From positions 1-64,000 of the forward strand of contig NZ_JAJUXI010000005.1 in NCBI RefSeq assembly GCF_021390515.1: a stretch of DNA of 64,000 nucleotides. Direction: 5' to 3'. Position numbers and translations under genes: made by a program. Below are positions 50,725-58,605 of the stretch, in pieces. This stretch comes from Dyadobacter sp. CY326 (lineage in GTDB: Bacteria; Bacteroidota; Bacteroidia; Cytophagales; Spirosomataceae). The stretch's first letter is position 1. Each line of letters starts with the position of its first letter. The notes under the pieces are model-generated. The model searched no databases and was not told the origin of the DNA. It worked only from the letters and a program-made list of their open reading frames with translations.

Positions 50725-51035
50725 TCCGGTACTCCATTCAACGATTTAAACGGAAGCCGCGCTGAATGCTCCTGCGACTTTCATATTTCTTTAAAAACAC
50801 TCAGAAGTCTTACAAAAGCCTCATAGAACCGGAGTGTGTTGCTACACTAACAGCCATTTGCCTCTGTTTTGTAGATCGTTACTCAAGTACACATTAAGGT
50901 GTCCAATAGAAGCTATATTGTAAACTTTAACCTATTTACGCCGAAAAAAGGCAGTCTATTTCAAAAACTTAGTTTACAGAAAAACCACCGTATAAATTTT
51001 AAAGCCATAGCGGTTACATATTAAGTCTGCAATCA
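50725..51035. other. Gene-free stretch
   Basis: Contains TTACAGAAAAACCACCGTAT near 50975, similar to a block at 45838-45860. Nothing else recognised. Confidence 0.35.
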
Positions 51036-51146
51036 CTCAGCAGCAAATCGACAACCCCACCTGGCTTTGTCTTTATTGACATCAGCCTGCCGCGGATCAA
51101 TGGCTATGAGTGCCTGGTGCAACTACTCCACATCAATCCGAAATGA
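51036..51146 (+). pseudogene. Fragment of a response-regulator receiver domain
   Basis: Reads STTPPGFVFIDISLPRINGY then ECLVQLLHINPK and stop. FIDxxLPRxNGYE is the phospho-acceptor Asp strand and following loop of receiver domains. About 35 codons are left, without start or C-terminus. Confidence 0.6.
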
Positions 51147-51198
51147 ATGGAAGCCCAAGCTTGAACGAATAGGTGTAGATAAGCCAGTAATGTGCTGG

Positions 51199-51963
51199 TT
51201 ACATAGCAAAGGAAACGCCATCGATCATTGCCTTCTCATATTTTGATTTGTTAAATCGATATAAAAATGGCGATTTGTTCGCGCCGCCCGTCCGCTTCTC
51301 GTCGAGCTTTTCCAGAATGTCGTAACTTACTAACAATTTCTGGAAATTACGTCTGTCAAACTGCTTATCGAGGATCGTTTCGTATAGTCTTTGCAGTTCA
51401 GGCATGGTAAATTTTTCGGGAAGCAGGTTATAGCCGACCGGCTGGTTCCTGATCTGCTGCCGCAATGCATGCAGGGCACGCACGACCATTTCATTGTGGT
51501 CAAAAAGCAGTTTCGGCACATCGGGGATTTCCCACCAGCGAAATTCATCCGTATACCAATCCGCCGTTGCCTGCACCTGATCAAATTCCACCAGCGCGAA
51601 ATATCCTATGGAAACCACCCTGCGGTTGATTTTATCATGAAAATAATCCTTACCTAACGCCAATTCCAGCAACTCCATCAAGTCTTGCTTTGAGAGATGC
51701 GTAAGCCGATTTGCATTTCCGAATGTATAATATTGCTGTAAAAAAATGTCAGTAAGTCCCGTCCGCTCCTTTAAAATCCGGTTTGCGGCATCGTCAGTGG
51801 ATTCCTCTTTGTAAATGCGCCCGCCAGGCAAGCTCCATCCGTCGGTGCCTTTCCATCTTAACAGCAATATTTTGAGCTCCCCGGCATGAAACCCGAATAT
51901 GGCACAATCAATGGAAACCTCCTGCAATGTTTGTTCGAAATGCTCTTTCAGCGAACGCTCCAT
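51199..51963 (-). CDS. Nudix-type transcriptional regulator (NrtR/AraR-like)
   Basis: 254 residues. Nudix domain ~15-150 with a degenerate box: GGRIYKEESTDDAANRILKE then RTGL, where the catalytic RExxEE has become RIxxER, so hydrolysis is unlikely. A C-terminal winged helix ~165-250 (LPEKFTMPELQRLYETILDK, FQKLLVSYDILEKLDEKRTG) binds DNA. This layout is that of NrtR/AraR regulators, which in Bacteroidota control sugar utilisation. It is divergent from the sugar dehydrogenase cluster with two operator-like sites between. Confidence 0.9.
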   Translation of the reverse strand: MERSLKEHFEQTLQEVSIDCAIFGFHAGELKILLLRWKGTDGWSLPGGRIYKEESTDDAANRILKERTGLTDIFLQQYYTFGNANRLTHLSKQDLMELLELALGKDYFHDKINRRVVSIGYFALVEFDQVQATADWYTDEFRWWEIPDVPKLLFDHNEMVVRALHALRQQIRNQPVGYNLLPEKFTMPELQRLYETILDKQFDRRNFQKLLVSYDILEKLDEKRTGGANKSPFLYRFNKSKYEKAMIDGVSFAM

Positions 51964-51983
51964 AATTGAATTTGAATAAGTCT

Positions 51984-51991
51984 CAAAAATA
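51984..51991 (-). promoter_or_regulatory. -7 element of the Nudix-regulator gene
   Basis: TATTTTTG on the minus strand, exact TAnnTTTG, 21 bases before the start codon. Operator site 1 occupies the -33 side. Confidence 0.45.
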
Positions 51992-51997
51992 AATTTA

Positions 51998-52015
51998 ATG
52001 TGTGAATAATACGCA
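51998..52015. promoter_or_regulatory. Candidate regulator operator 1
   Basis: ATGTGTGAATAATACGCA. Its reverse-oriented partner is site 2; both have TGTGT and TACGCA ends with a variable centre. Confidence 0.55.
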
Positions 52016-52036
52016 TTGACTATTTTTATTTATCAT

Positions 52037-52054
52037 TGCGTAAATCTTACACAT
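52037..52054. promoter_or_regulatory. Candidate regulator operator 2
   Basis: TGCGTAAATCTTACACAT, the inverted form of site 1, matching it at 13 of 18 positions. It lies upstream of the sugar dehydrogenase gene. Confidence 0.55.
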
Positions 52055-52094
52055 AAAAAAGATAAAAATTGATATTAAAATATCCATATTCATA

Positions 52095-54821
52095 ATGCTT
52101 ATGAAAAGACTGCTACAAGTGCTTGTGGTTTTAATGAATACAGGGATCGTCCTGGCGCAGGTTCCGGAAGAAAACCGGTTTCAAAAGGTCGTCCTGACCG
52201 AAAATCTAAACGAGCCGCTGGAATTGACCGTATTACCCGACGAACGCGTCCTCTTCATCGAGCGGCATGGTGTGGTAAAAATGTATAATCCGGCCAGCAA
52301 AAAAACTACATTGATCGCCACAATTCCCGTCAGCACAAAATATACGGACGGCTCCGAGGCCGAAGATGGCTTACTTGGAATGAACATTGATCCGAATTTC
52401 AGTAAAAATCACTGGGTTTATCTTTACTACTCCCCGGCTGGCAATGTACCGGAAAACATTCTCACACGCTTCGAACTGAAAGCCAACATACTGGATCTCA
52501 ACACAAAGAAGATCATCCTGAAAATCCCTGTACAGCGCGATAACTGCTGTCACACTGGCGGTTCCATTGATTGGGATGCGCAGGCAAATCTGTATTTATC
52601 AACCGGCGACAACACCAGTCCGCGTGCTTCGGATGGCTATTCACCCATTGACGAAAGGCCTGGAAAAAGTCCTTTTGATGCGCAAAAATCTTCTGCCAAC
52701 ACCGCGGACCTGCGCGGCAAGATCATTCGGATCCACCCGGAAGCAGACGGTAGTTACAGCATTCCGGAAGGCAATCTTTTCCCAAGAGACGCAGCCAAAA
52801 CCCGACCGGAAATTTACACCATGGGCCATCGCAACCCTTACCGCATTTCAGTGGATCCTAAAACAGATTTTCTGTATTGGGGCGATGTAGGGCCCGACGC
52901 CGGAAGGGATTCCACTGGTTTTGGGCCGGCGGCAGAGGATGAGTTTGGGCAAGCCAGGCAAGCGGGAAATTACGGATGGCCTTATTTTGTAGGGGATAAT
53001 AAGGCTTACTGGGATTACGACTTTGAAACCAAAAAATCAGGCGACAAATTTAATCCTGAGAAGCCAGTTAATAATTCTCCAAACAACACCGGCCTTACCG
53101 AGTTGCCTGCGGCTCAGAAAGCATTCATCTGGTATCCCGCGGCTGAAACCAAAAGATTTCCCCTGCTAGGCTCTGGCGGACGAAGCGCGATGGCCGGGCC
53201 AGTATTTTATGTTGATCAGTTTAAAAATGCAAAGCGCCCTTTCCCCACTTATTATGACAAAAAGCTCTTCATTTATGAGTGGATGCGCGACTGGATCATT
53301 GCCGTTACATTAAGTCCGAAAGGCGATTATGTAAAAATGGAACGCTTCCTTCCCAACCTGGAACTGGAACATCCTATCGACATGGCTTTTGGTCCGAATG
53401 GAGATTTATATGTGCTGGAATACGGCCAGGGCTGGTTTATGGGCAACCCGGAATCCAAGCTCGTACGGATCGAATACAATGGTGGCAACCGCAAACCCTC
53501 GGTGGTGGCTAATGCGGATAAAAATGCGGGTGCATTGCCATTTAACGTGCAATTTTCTTCCGACGGAACGACAGATTTTGACAAGGATTCCCTGCAATAT
53601 CAATGGAAAATCACAGGGCCCAATGGTGTCGCACCGATCATTTTAAAAACAAAGAATCCGGCTTATACATTCAGAAAAGCAGGTGTATATCAGGCAATGT
53701 TAACCGTCACCGACACCCATGGTTCAAAGGGTTCGCAAACATTGACCATTAAGGCTGGAAATGAGCCGCCGGAGGTTACACTCAATCTGGTTTCCGGCAA
53801 CAAAACATTCTTTTTCCCTGGCAAACCAATTCAATATCAGGTTAATGTATCAGATAAGGAAGACGGAAGTCTGGAAAGCAAACGCATTGCGGCTTCAAAA
53901 GTGAAGATCACAGCGGCTTACCAGGACGCGGAAGATCAGCCAAAAACAGCCGCAGGACATCAGGAAGCGCCGGTAACATTCACCGCCGGAAAAACGCTTA
54001 TTGAAAAAAGCGATTGTAAAGCGTGTCATTTTCAGGACAAGAAATCGATAGGCCCATCATTTAAAGAAGTTGCCGCCAAATACAAATCCAATGCGCAAGC
54101 CGTTGATATGCTTTCGGACAAAATCATCAAAGGCGGTGCGGGGGTTTGGGGCGAAACAGCCATGTCGGCACATCCCAGCATTGGTTTACCGGAAGCGGGG
54201 CAAATGGTAAAATACATTCTGAGCCTCGCAAATGAGAAAAAGCCTGCCACTTATTTGCAGCCGCAGGGCCAAACAACCGTCGACATCCCCGAAGGCGGTG
54301 ATGCCAATAAAGGCATTTATAAATTCCTGGCTAGTTACACCGATAATGGTTCCAAAGGCCTGCCCGCGCAGACGACCGAGAAATCGCTGACGCTAAGAAG
54401 CCCGACATTAATGTTCGGCAATGCAGATGATGCCTCCAAACAACTCATGCGCTTCAAAATGGGCGAAACCAATCTGCTGATCGTCATGGCTGCAAACACT
54501 TCGGCCACATTCAGGCAAATTGACCTCACGGGAATATCCGAACTGAGCATGATCATTGCCGCGCCAATAGAAAGGCTTAATTCAGCAGGAGGCATTGTCG
54601 AAGTTAGAACCGGCTCCATGGATGGTCCGCTATTAGGAAAAACCACTTTCGTTGAACCGTCGGATGCGGTAGACGTCTTCAGTCCGGCAGCCAAACCTGT
54701 GCCCTTCAAGGTTCCTATTGAGCCGGTTACAGGCTTTCACGATCTCTATTTTGTTTTCAAAAACGATCAGGCGAAAGGTGCTTTGTTCGTGCCTTTCTCA
54801 GTTACATTTTTAACCAAATAA
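52095..54821 (+). CDS. PQQ-type sugar dehydrogenase fused to PKD, cytochrome c and CBM6 domains
   Basis: 908 residues. Signal peptide ~1-21. Residues ~25-450 are a glucose/sorbosone dehydrogenase beta-propeller (ELTVLPDERVLFIERHGVVK, EDGLLGMNIDPNF, HTGGSIDWDAQANLYLSTGD, AAETKRFPLLGSGGRSAMAG). A PKD domain lies at ~465-555, one heme c site CKACH near residue 640 with its Met in ETAMSAHP, and a CBM6-like domain at ~735-905. Electrons from sugar oxidation would pass within the protein to the heme. Divergent from the Nudix regulator; the isomerase gene follows after 11 bases. Confidence 0.9.
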   Translation: MLMKRLLQVLVVLMNTGIVLAQVPEENRFQKVVLTENLNEPLELTVLPDERVLFIERHGVVKMYNPASKKTTLIATIPVSTKYTDGSEAEDGLLGMNIDPNFSKNHWVYLYYSPAGNVPENILTRFELKANILDLNTKKIILKIPVQRDNCCHTGGSIDWDAQANLYLSTGDNTSPRASDGYSPIDERPGKSPFDAQKSSANTADLRGKIIRIHPEADGSYSIPEGNLFPRDAAKTRPEIYTMGHRNPYRISVDPKTDFLYWGDVGPDAGRDSTGFGPAAEDEFGQARQAGNYGWPYFVGDNKAYWDYDFETKKSGDKFNPEKPVNNSPNNTGLTELPAAQKAFIWYPAAETKRFPLLGSGGRSAMAGPVFYVDQFKNAKRPFPTYYDKKLFIYEWMRDWIIAVTLSPKGDYVKMERFLPNLELEHPIDMAFGPNGDLYVLEYGQGWFMGNPESKLVRIEYNGGNRKPSVVANADKNAGALPFNVQFSSDGTTDFDKDSLQYQWKITGPNGVAPIILKTKNPAYTFRKAGVYQAMLTVTDTHGSKGSQTLTIKAGNEPPEVTLNLVSGNKTFFFPGKPIQYQVNVSDKEDGSLESKRIAASKVKITAAYQDAEDQPKTAAGHQEAPVTFTAGKTLIEKSDCKACHFQDKKSIGPSFKEVAAKYKSNAQAVDMLSDKIIKGGAGVWGETAMSAHPSIGLPEAGQMVKYILSLANEKKPATYLQPQGQTTVDIPEGGDANKGIYKFLASYTDNGSKGLPAQTTEKSLTLRSPTLMFGNADDASKQLMRFKMGETNLLIVMAANTSATFRQIDLTGISELSMIIAAPIERLNSAGGIVEVRTGSMDGPLLGKTTFVEPSDAVDVFSPAAKPVPFKVPIEPVTGFHDLYFVFKNDQAKGALFVPFSVTFLTK

Positions 54822-54832
54822 ATCCCCATAAT

Positions 54833-55858
54833 ATGTCCAATTCACGTCGTCAATTTCTTAATCAGATCGGTTTGGCGAGTGCCGGGCTGAGTCTAGCATC
54901 CATGGATTCGCTTTTTGCGGGCCAGCAAGCTGCCAAATTTACTTTTGAGATTTCTCTGGCTGAATTCTCTTTCGCGTCCGAACTTTTCGCCGGTAAAATG
55001 ACCAATATGGACTTTCCTTCGAGGGCCAAAGAAGAATTTGATATCAATGTGCTGGAATATGTGTCGGGTTTTTTCAACAATAAACACACCGACCAGACTT
55101 ACCTGAAAGACTTAAAGAAGCGCTGTGATGATCTGGGAATGAAAAATCACCTGATCATGGTGGATGGCGAAAACCTGACCGCATTGGACGATGCTGCTAG
55201 AAAAAAGGCCGTTGAAAGTCACTATCCCTGGGTGGAAGCCGCCAAATTCCTGGGCTGTTCAGCCATTCGCGTCAACCTGGGCGATGCTATGGCCATGATG
55301 ACCGGAAAAAAAGAAGAAGGCACACCTGCCCAACTCGCGACAACTGCGGTGGACGGATATGGAAAACTGCTCGAATTTGCCGATAAAGCTGGAATTAATG
55401 TAATCGTGGAAAACCATTTCGGCGTTTCAACCGATCCCGACTGGCTCGTAGGGGTGATGAAGCAATTGAATTTCAAAAACAAAGGCCTGCTCCCCGACTT
55501 TGGCAACTTTTGCGCCGAAAGGAGCGAGCCTGCAACTCGTGATCTGAAAGGATTAATGGCGACCAAATGCGTTAAAGAATTTGACAGATATGAGGGCGTT
55601 CAGAAAATGATGCCTTATGCAAAAGGGATCAGTGCCAAAACGCATAAATTCGGCGATAATGGCGATGATCTTGAAACAGATTTTATCAAGATGTTCAAGA
55701 TCATTAAAGCGTCGGGATGGTCGGGCGGATATGTGGGCATTGAATACGAGGGCGGACTTATGCGCGACATGGGCGGCGACACCACCAAGCCATCCAATGA
55801 AGAAGGAATTCGGCTCACAAAAGCGCTCCTGCAAAAAGTGTTGGAAGAGCTGGGTTAA
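54833..55858 (+). CDS. Exported sugar phosphate isomerase/epimerase-like TIM-barrel protein
   Basis: 341 residues with a twin-arginine signal SNSRRQFLNQIGLASAGLSL. The body is an AP-endonuclease-2/xylose-isomerase-type TIM barrel with metal ligands expected in VIVENHFG (Glu/His), LLPDFGNF, and KTHKFGD, and GIEYEGG near the end. Probably acts on a free sugar in the periplasm. It follows the sugar dehydrogenase closely and shares its promoter. Confidence 0.9.
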   Translation: MSNSRRQFLNQIGLASAGLSLASMDSLFAGQQAAKFTFEISLAEFSFASELFAGKMTNMDFPSRAKEEFDINVLEYVSGFFNNKHTDQTYLKDLKKRCDDLGMKNHLIMVDGENLTALDDAARKKAVESHYPWVEAAKFLGCSAIRVNLGDAMAMMTGKKEEGTPAQLATTAVDGYGKLLEFADKAGINVIVENHFGVSTDPDWLVGVMKQLNFKNKGLLPDFGNFCAERSEPATRDLKGLMATKCVKEFDRYEGVQKMMPYAKGISAKTHKFGDNGDDLETDFIKMFKIIKASGWSGGYVGIEYEGGLMRDMGGDTTKPSNEEGIRLTKALLQKVLEELG

Positions 55859-55912
55859 TAGCTTCTTTTTCAGTCCGCTGCGAAAGTTGGCGCTAATCTT
55901 TAAAAACCACAA

Positions 55913-56659
55913 GTGGATGCCTTAGAGTATCCAAGTTTAATGGTACATACCAGCCTTGTATTTCATCCCAATGCTCCTCGGGATGTGCCAGATTACTTTT
56001 GCGTCCGGAATGATTTTATAATTCTGTTCGCGATAATTGCATACTTCGACCGCTATTCTTACCGGATGGGCCAGGCCATTCCCAACCCTGACCTGGGCGC
56101 AGAAGCTGCGGTGAACTTTGATTTAAGTTATTCCGGAAAAATTGCGGACAAACTCAGCCTGCAAGCGAGCGTTTTTAACAGCAACATTAATGACATCATT
56201 CAACAAGTTGACAATGTGCAGCCCGGACGTTTTCAACTGCAAAACGCCGGAAAAGCACATTTCTATGGTGCGGAAGCAGGTTTGGATTACCGGGTCATTT
56301 CCGGGCTGAGCATTGGTTCGAATTACTCTTTTATCAAAAGGAAAAACAAGGCCAACCCGGCCATTCTTTTCACGAACGTTCCCGAACATAAAGTCTTTGC
56401 ATGTGCGGATTATTCATTCTTAAAGCGTGCCAACATCCTGGCAAGTGTCGAACATAATAGCGACCGGTACAGCACCAGCTATGGTACGCAGGCAAAAGCT
56501 TACACGCTGGTCAATGCCAAGGCATCGGTTAAGCTTTACAAATTCATTTCTGCCGAAGCCGGCCTGAATAATGTTTTTGATGTCAATTACAGCTTGGTGG
56601 AAGGCTTCCCGGAAGCTGGGTGCAATTTCTTTGTGAACTTGGTGTTCAGTCACTTTTAA
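55913..56659 (+). pseudogene. C-terminal part of a TonB-dependent receptor
   Basis: 248 codons, of which roughly the first 45 resemble nothing; from residue ~46 (YFDRYSYRMGQAIPNPDLGA) the sequence is the last ~200 residues of a TonB receptor barrel: AAVNFDLSYSGKIADKLSLQ, QNAGKAHFYGAEAGLDYRVI, EAGLNNVFDVNYSLVEGFPE. The final strand ends in Phe. The signal peptide, plug and most of the barrel are missing, so a deletion joined this remnant to unrelated DNA after the isomerase. Confidence 0.8.
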
Positions 56660-56673
56660 GATGCATTGCACTA

Positions 56674-57741
56674 ATGAGACACATATTGAAAACGGTTTTA
56701 CAAAATAACCCGGGTTGGTTCAAAACCCTCCTGGGCTGCGCTGTTTTCATTTCTTGTGGACTCATTCAAGGGTTCCAAAGTAGAAATTCGGAGCCGTATG
56801 TTTTGATATATCCAACTAATTTCGGCTCGCCGTTTGTCATTCCGGCCGATAATCCTACAACGAAAGAAAGTGTTTATTTGGGATGGCTCCTGTTTTATGA
56901 AAAAGCCTTATCGGTTAACAACACTATATCCTGTGAAAGCTGCCATCAGCAAAAACTGGCTTTCAGAGATGGGAAAGCGTTCAGCACCGGCACTAATGGC
57001 TCCCTGACGGCTAGAAGCTCCATGTCGCTGGCTAACCTGCTGGATCCGCAATTTTTCTGGGATGGGCGCTCGCCTGGGCTTGAAAATCAGGCAAAGTCCC
57101 CTTTGACAGACCCTCATGAAATGAATCAAACTCTCAGCGAATCAGCCCGTAAGCTAAGTAACACCGCTTTGTATCCGCCAAAGTTCACAAAGGCATTAGG
57201 AAATAGTGAAATTACGGAAGACAAAATCCTAAAAGCACTTTCCCAATTTGAAAGGACACTGATCTCAGCGGGCTCGGAATATGATCAGTATTTGGCCGGC
57301 ACTTACCAGCCGACTGCTCAGGAGTTAAGAGGTTTACAACTGTTCGAAAATGGCCCAGATCCTAAGCGCGGTATCCGTGGCGCCAACTGCGGCCATTGCC
57401 ATGGCGGGGTAAAAACCTTCAAAGAGCTTTTTCATAACAACGGTCTGGACAGCGCAGCCACTGACATTGGCAGAGAGCAGTTTACCGGGCAAAATTCTGA
57501 CCGGGCCAGGTTCCGCGTTCCGACACTCAGCAACATCTTGCTCACTGCTCCTTACATGCACGACGGTCGTTTCACAACCATTGAGCAGGTTCTCGACCAT
57601 TATAGCGAGCAAATCAGGCAAAGCCCGACGCTCAGTGCTTTCCTGCAAGACATTTCTAACGAAAGCGGTGGGAAGCAACTAGCGCTGACAAAGAACGAGA
57701 AAGCTGATTTAGTTGTGGGAGGTCGAAGTTATACGAACTAA
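56674..57741 (+). CDS. Di-heme cytochrome c peroxidase (MauG/CCP family)
   Basis: 355 residues from the ATG at 56674 (MRHILKTVLQNN), 15 bases after the receptor remnant; the GTG at 56620 overlaps it and is rejected. Two heme c motifs: CESCH near residue 89 and CGHCH near residue 245. Family blocks LGWLLFYEKALSVNNTISCE, LTDPHEMN, FRVPTLSNILLTAPYMHDGR and TIEQVLDHY are complete. Periplasmic; reduces peroxide or oxidises a partner. It may take electrons from the dehydrogenase's heme, an inference from neighbourhood. Confidence 0.9.
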   Translation: MRHILKTVLQNNPGWFKTLLGCAVFISCGLIQGFQSRNSEPYVLIYPTNFGSPFVIPADNPTTKESVYLGWLLFYEKALSVNNTISCESCHQQKLAFRDGKAFSTGTNGSLTARSSMSLANLLDPQFFWDGRSPGLENQAKSPLTDPHEMNQTLSESARKLSNTALYPPKFTKALGNSEITEDKILKALSQFERTLISAGSEYDQYLAGTYQPTAQELRGLQLFENGPDPKRGIRGANCGHCHGGVKTFKELFHNNGLDSAATDIGREQFTGQNSDRARFRVPTLSNILLTAPYMHDGRFTTIEQVLDHYSEQIRQSPTLSAFLQDISNESGGKQLALTKNEKADLVVGGRSYTN

Positions 57742-58116
57742 AAGTCTGTCCTAAAACTAGTAAACAGGCAAAATTAACGAAATGGAATGCATTAGTGATT
57801 TTACGGAAAAACGACCGTTTCTGCGCACTCTAAAATGTCCGCTTTTTGCATGCGAAGAGACAATATCAACTTCAACTTGTTAACGTGGGTCAGCTGCTAC
57901 CAGGAAAGCCGGTCGACTTTTTGAAAACCTTACATGTAGTATTCGCGACAACCCAAATTGTTCAACCAATGCAACTCTATTGACTATCCCCATTATACAG
58001 CTCTGTTATGCAGCTTAAATGCATCCTAAGTCTATACAACTCCGACAGACTTTACATGTAGCATTCTCGACAACCGAAATCGATCACATGAAATTTGATT
58101 AGATGCTGCCTGTATA
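57742..58116. repeat. Gene-free region with two copies of motif T
   Basis: CTTACATGTAGTATTCGCGA at 57929-57948 and TTTACATGTAGCATTCTCGA at 58051-58070, each followed by CAACC; a third copy is at 26148. Convergent genes flank it. Also TTTACGGAAAAACGACCG near 57798, which recalls the ACAGAAAAACCACCG block elsewhere. Confidence 0.5.
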
Positions 58117-58593
58117 TTACTCAATCAGCTTGCAGGCCTCCCAATGATACTGCTCCCCATTTGATATGACATGGGCCATTAGGTGCCCGTCCTCAAAGGT
58201 TAGCTCAATGTTGATCTTTTCATCTAGCGCAATACCAGTGTTAGCAGTTAGAAAAGAGTGAATATTCTTTTGATAGTGCTTTATAACTCTCGATTGCCAA
58301 TCTCCTTCTTTAAACTTGCTAACAAAAACAACATACCTAGGGTCATTGAAGAGCTTGCTAAACTTATCATGCTCAGTACGCACGTCCAGCATCCGCCCTT
58401 CCTGGGCAGTCAGCTTCTTTGCGTGTTTTTGCGCGGCCTTCTGATCTTGATAAGGAGTCGCTATAAAAGCCTGGCCTTCTTGCAAGCCAGGCCAATTAAA
58501 GCGTTGTAGGACGATAAAGTATTTTCCGCTACTTAGCAGCGCTTTGAGATAAGGCTTGTCCAGTACTAAAAATGGGTTATAAGATGCAGTCAT
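58117..58593 (-). CDS. Unrecognised protein, fourth gene of the imuA-imuB-dnaE2 operon
   Basis: 158 residues, soluble, no signal. Charged and beta-rich: GKYFIVLQRFNWPGLQEGQA, FIATPYQDQKAAQKHAKKLT, YVVFVSKFKEGDWQSRVIKH, FEDGHLMAHVISNGEQYHWE. It starts 12 bases after the dnaE2 stop in the same direction, so co-transcription with the SOS mutagenesis genes is very likely. I recognise no family; an accessory mutasome or unrelated passenger role are both open. Confidence 0.7.
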   Translation of the reverse strand: MTASYNPFLVLDKPYLKALLSSGKYFIVLQRFNWPGLQEGQAFIATPYQDQKAAQKHAKKLTAQEGRMLDVRTEHDKFSKLFNDPRYVVFVSKFKEGDWQSRVIKHYQKNIHSFLTANTGIALDEKINIELTFEDGHLMAHVISNGEQYHWEACKLIE

Positions 58594-58605
58594 ACACTGG
58601 TCTGT

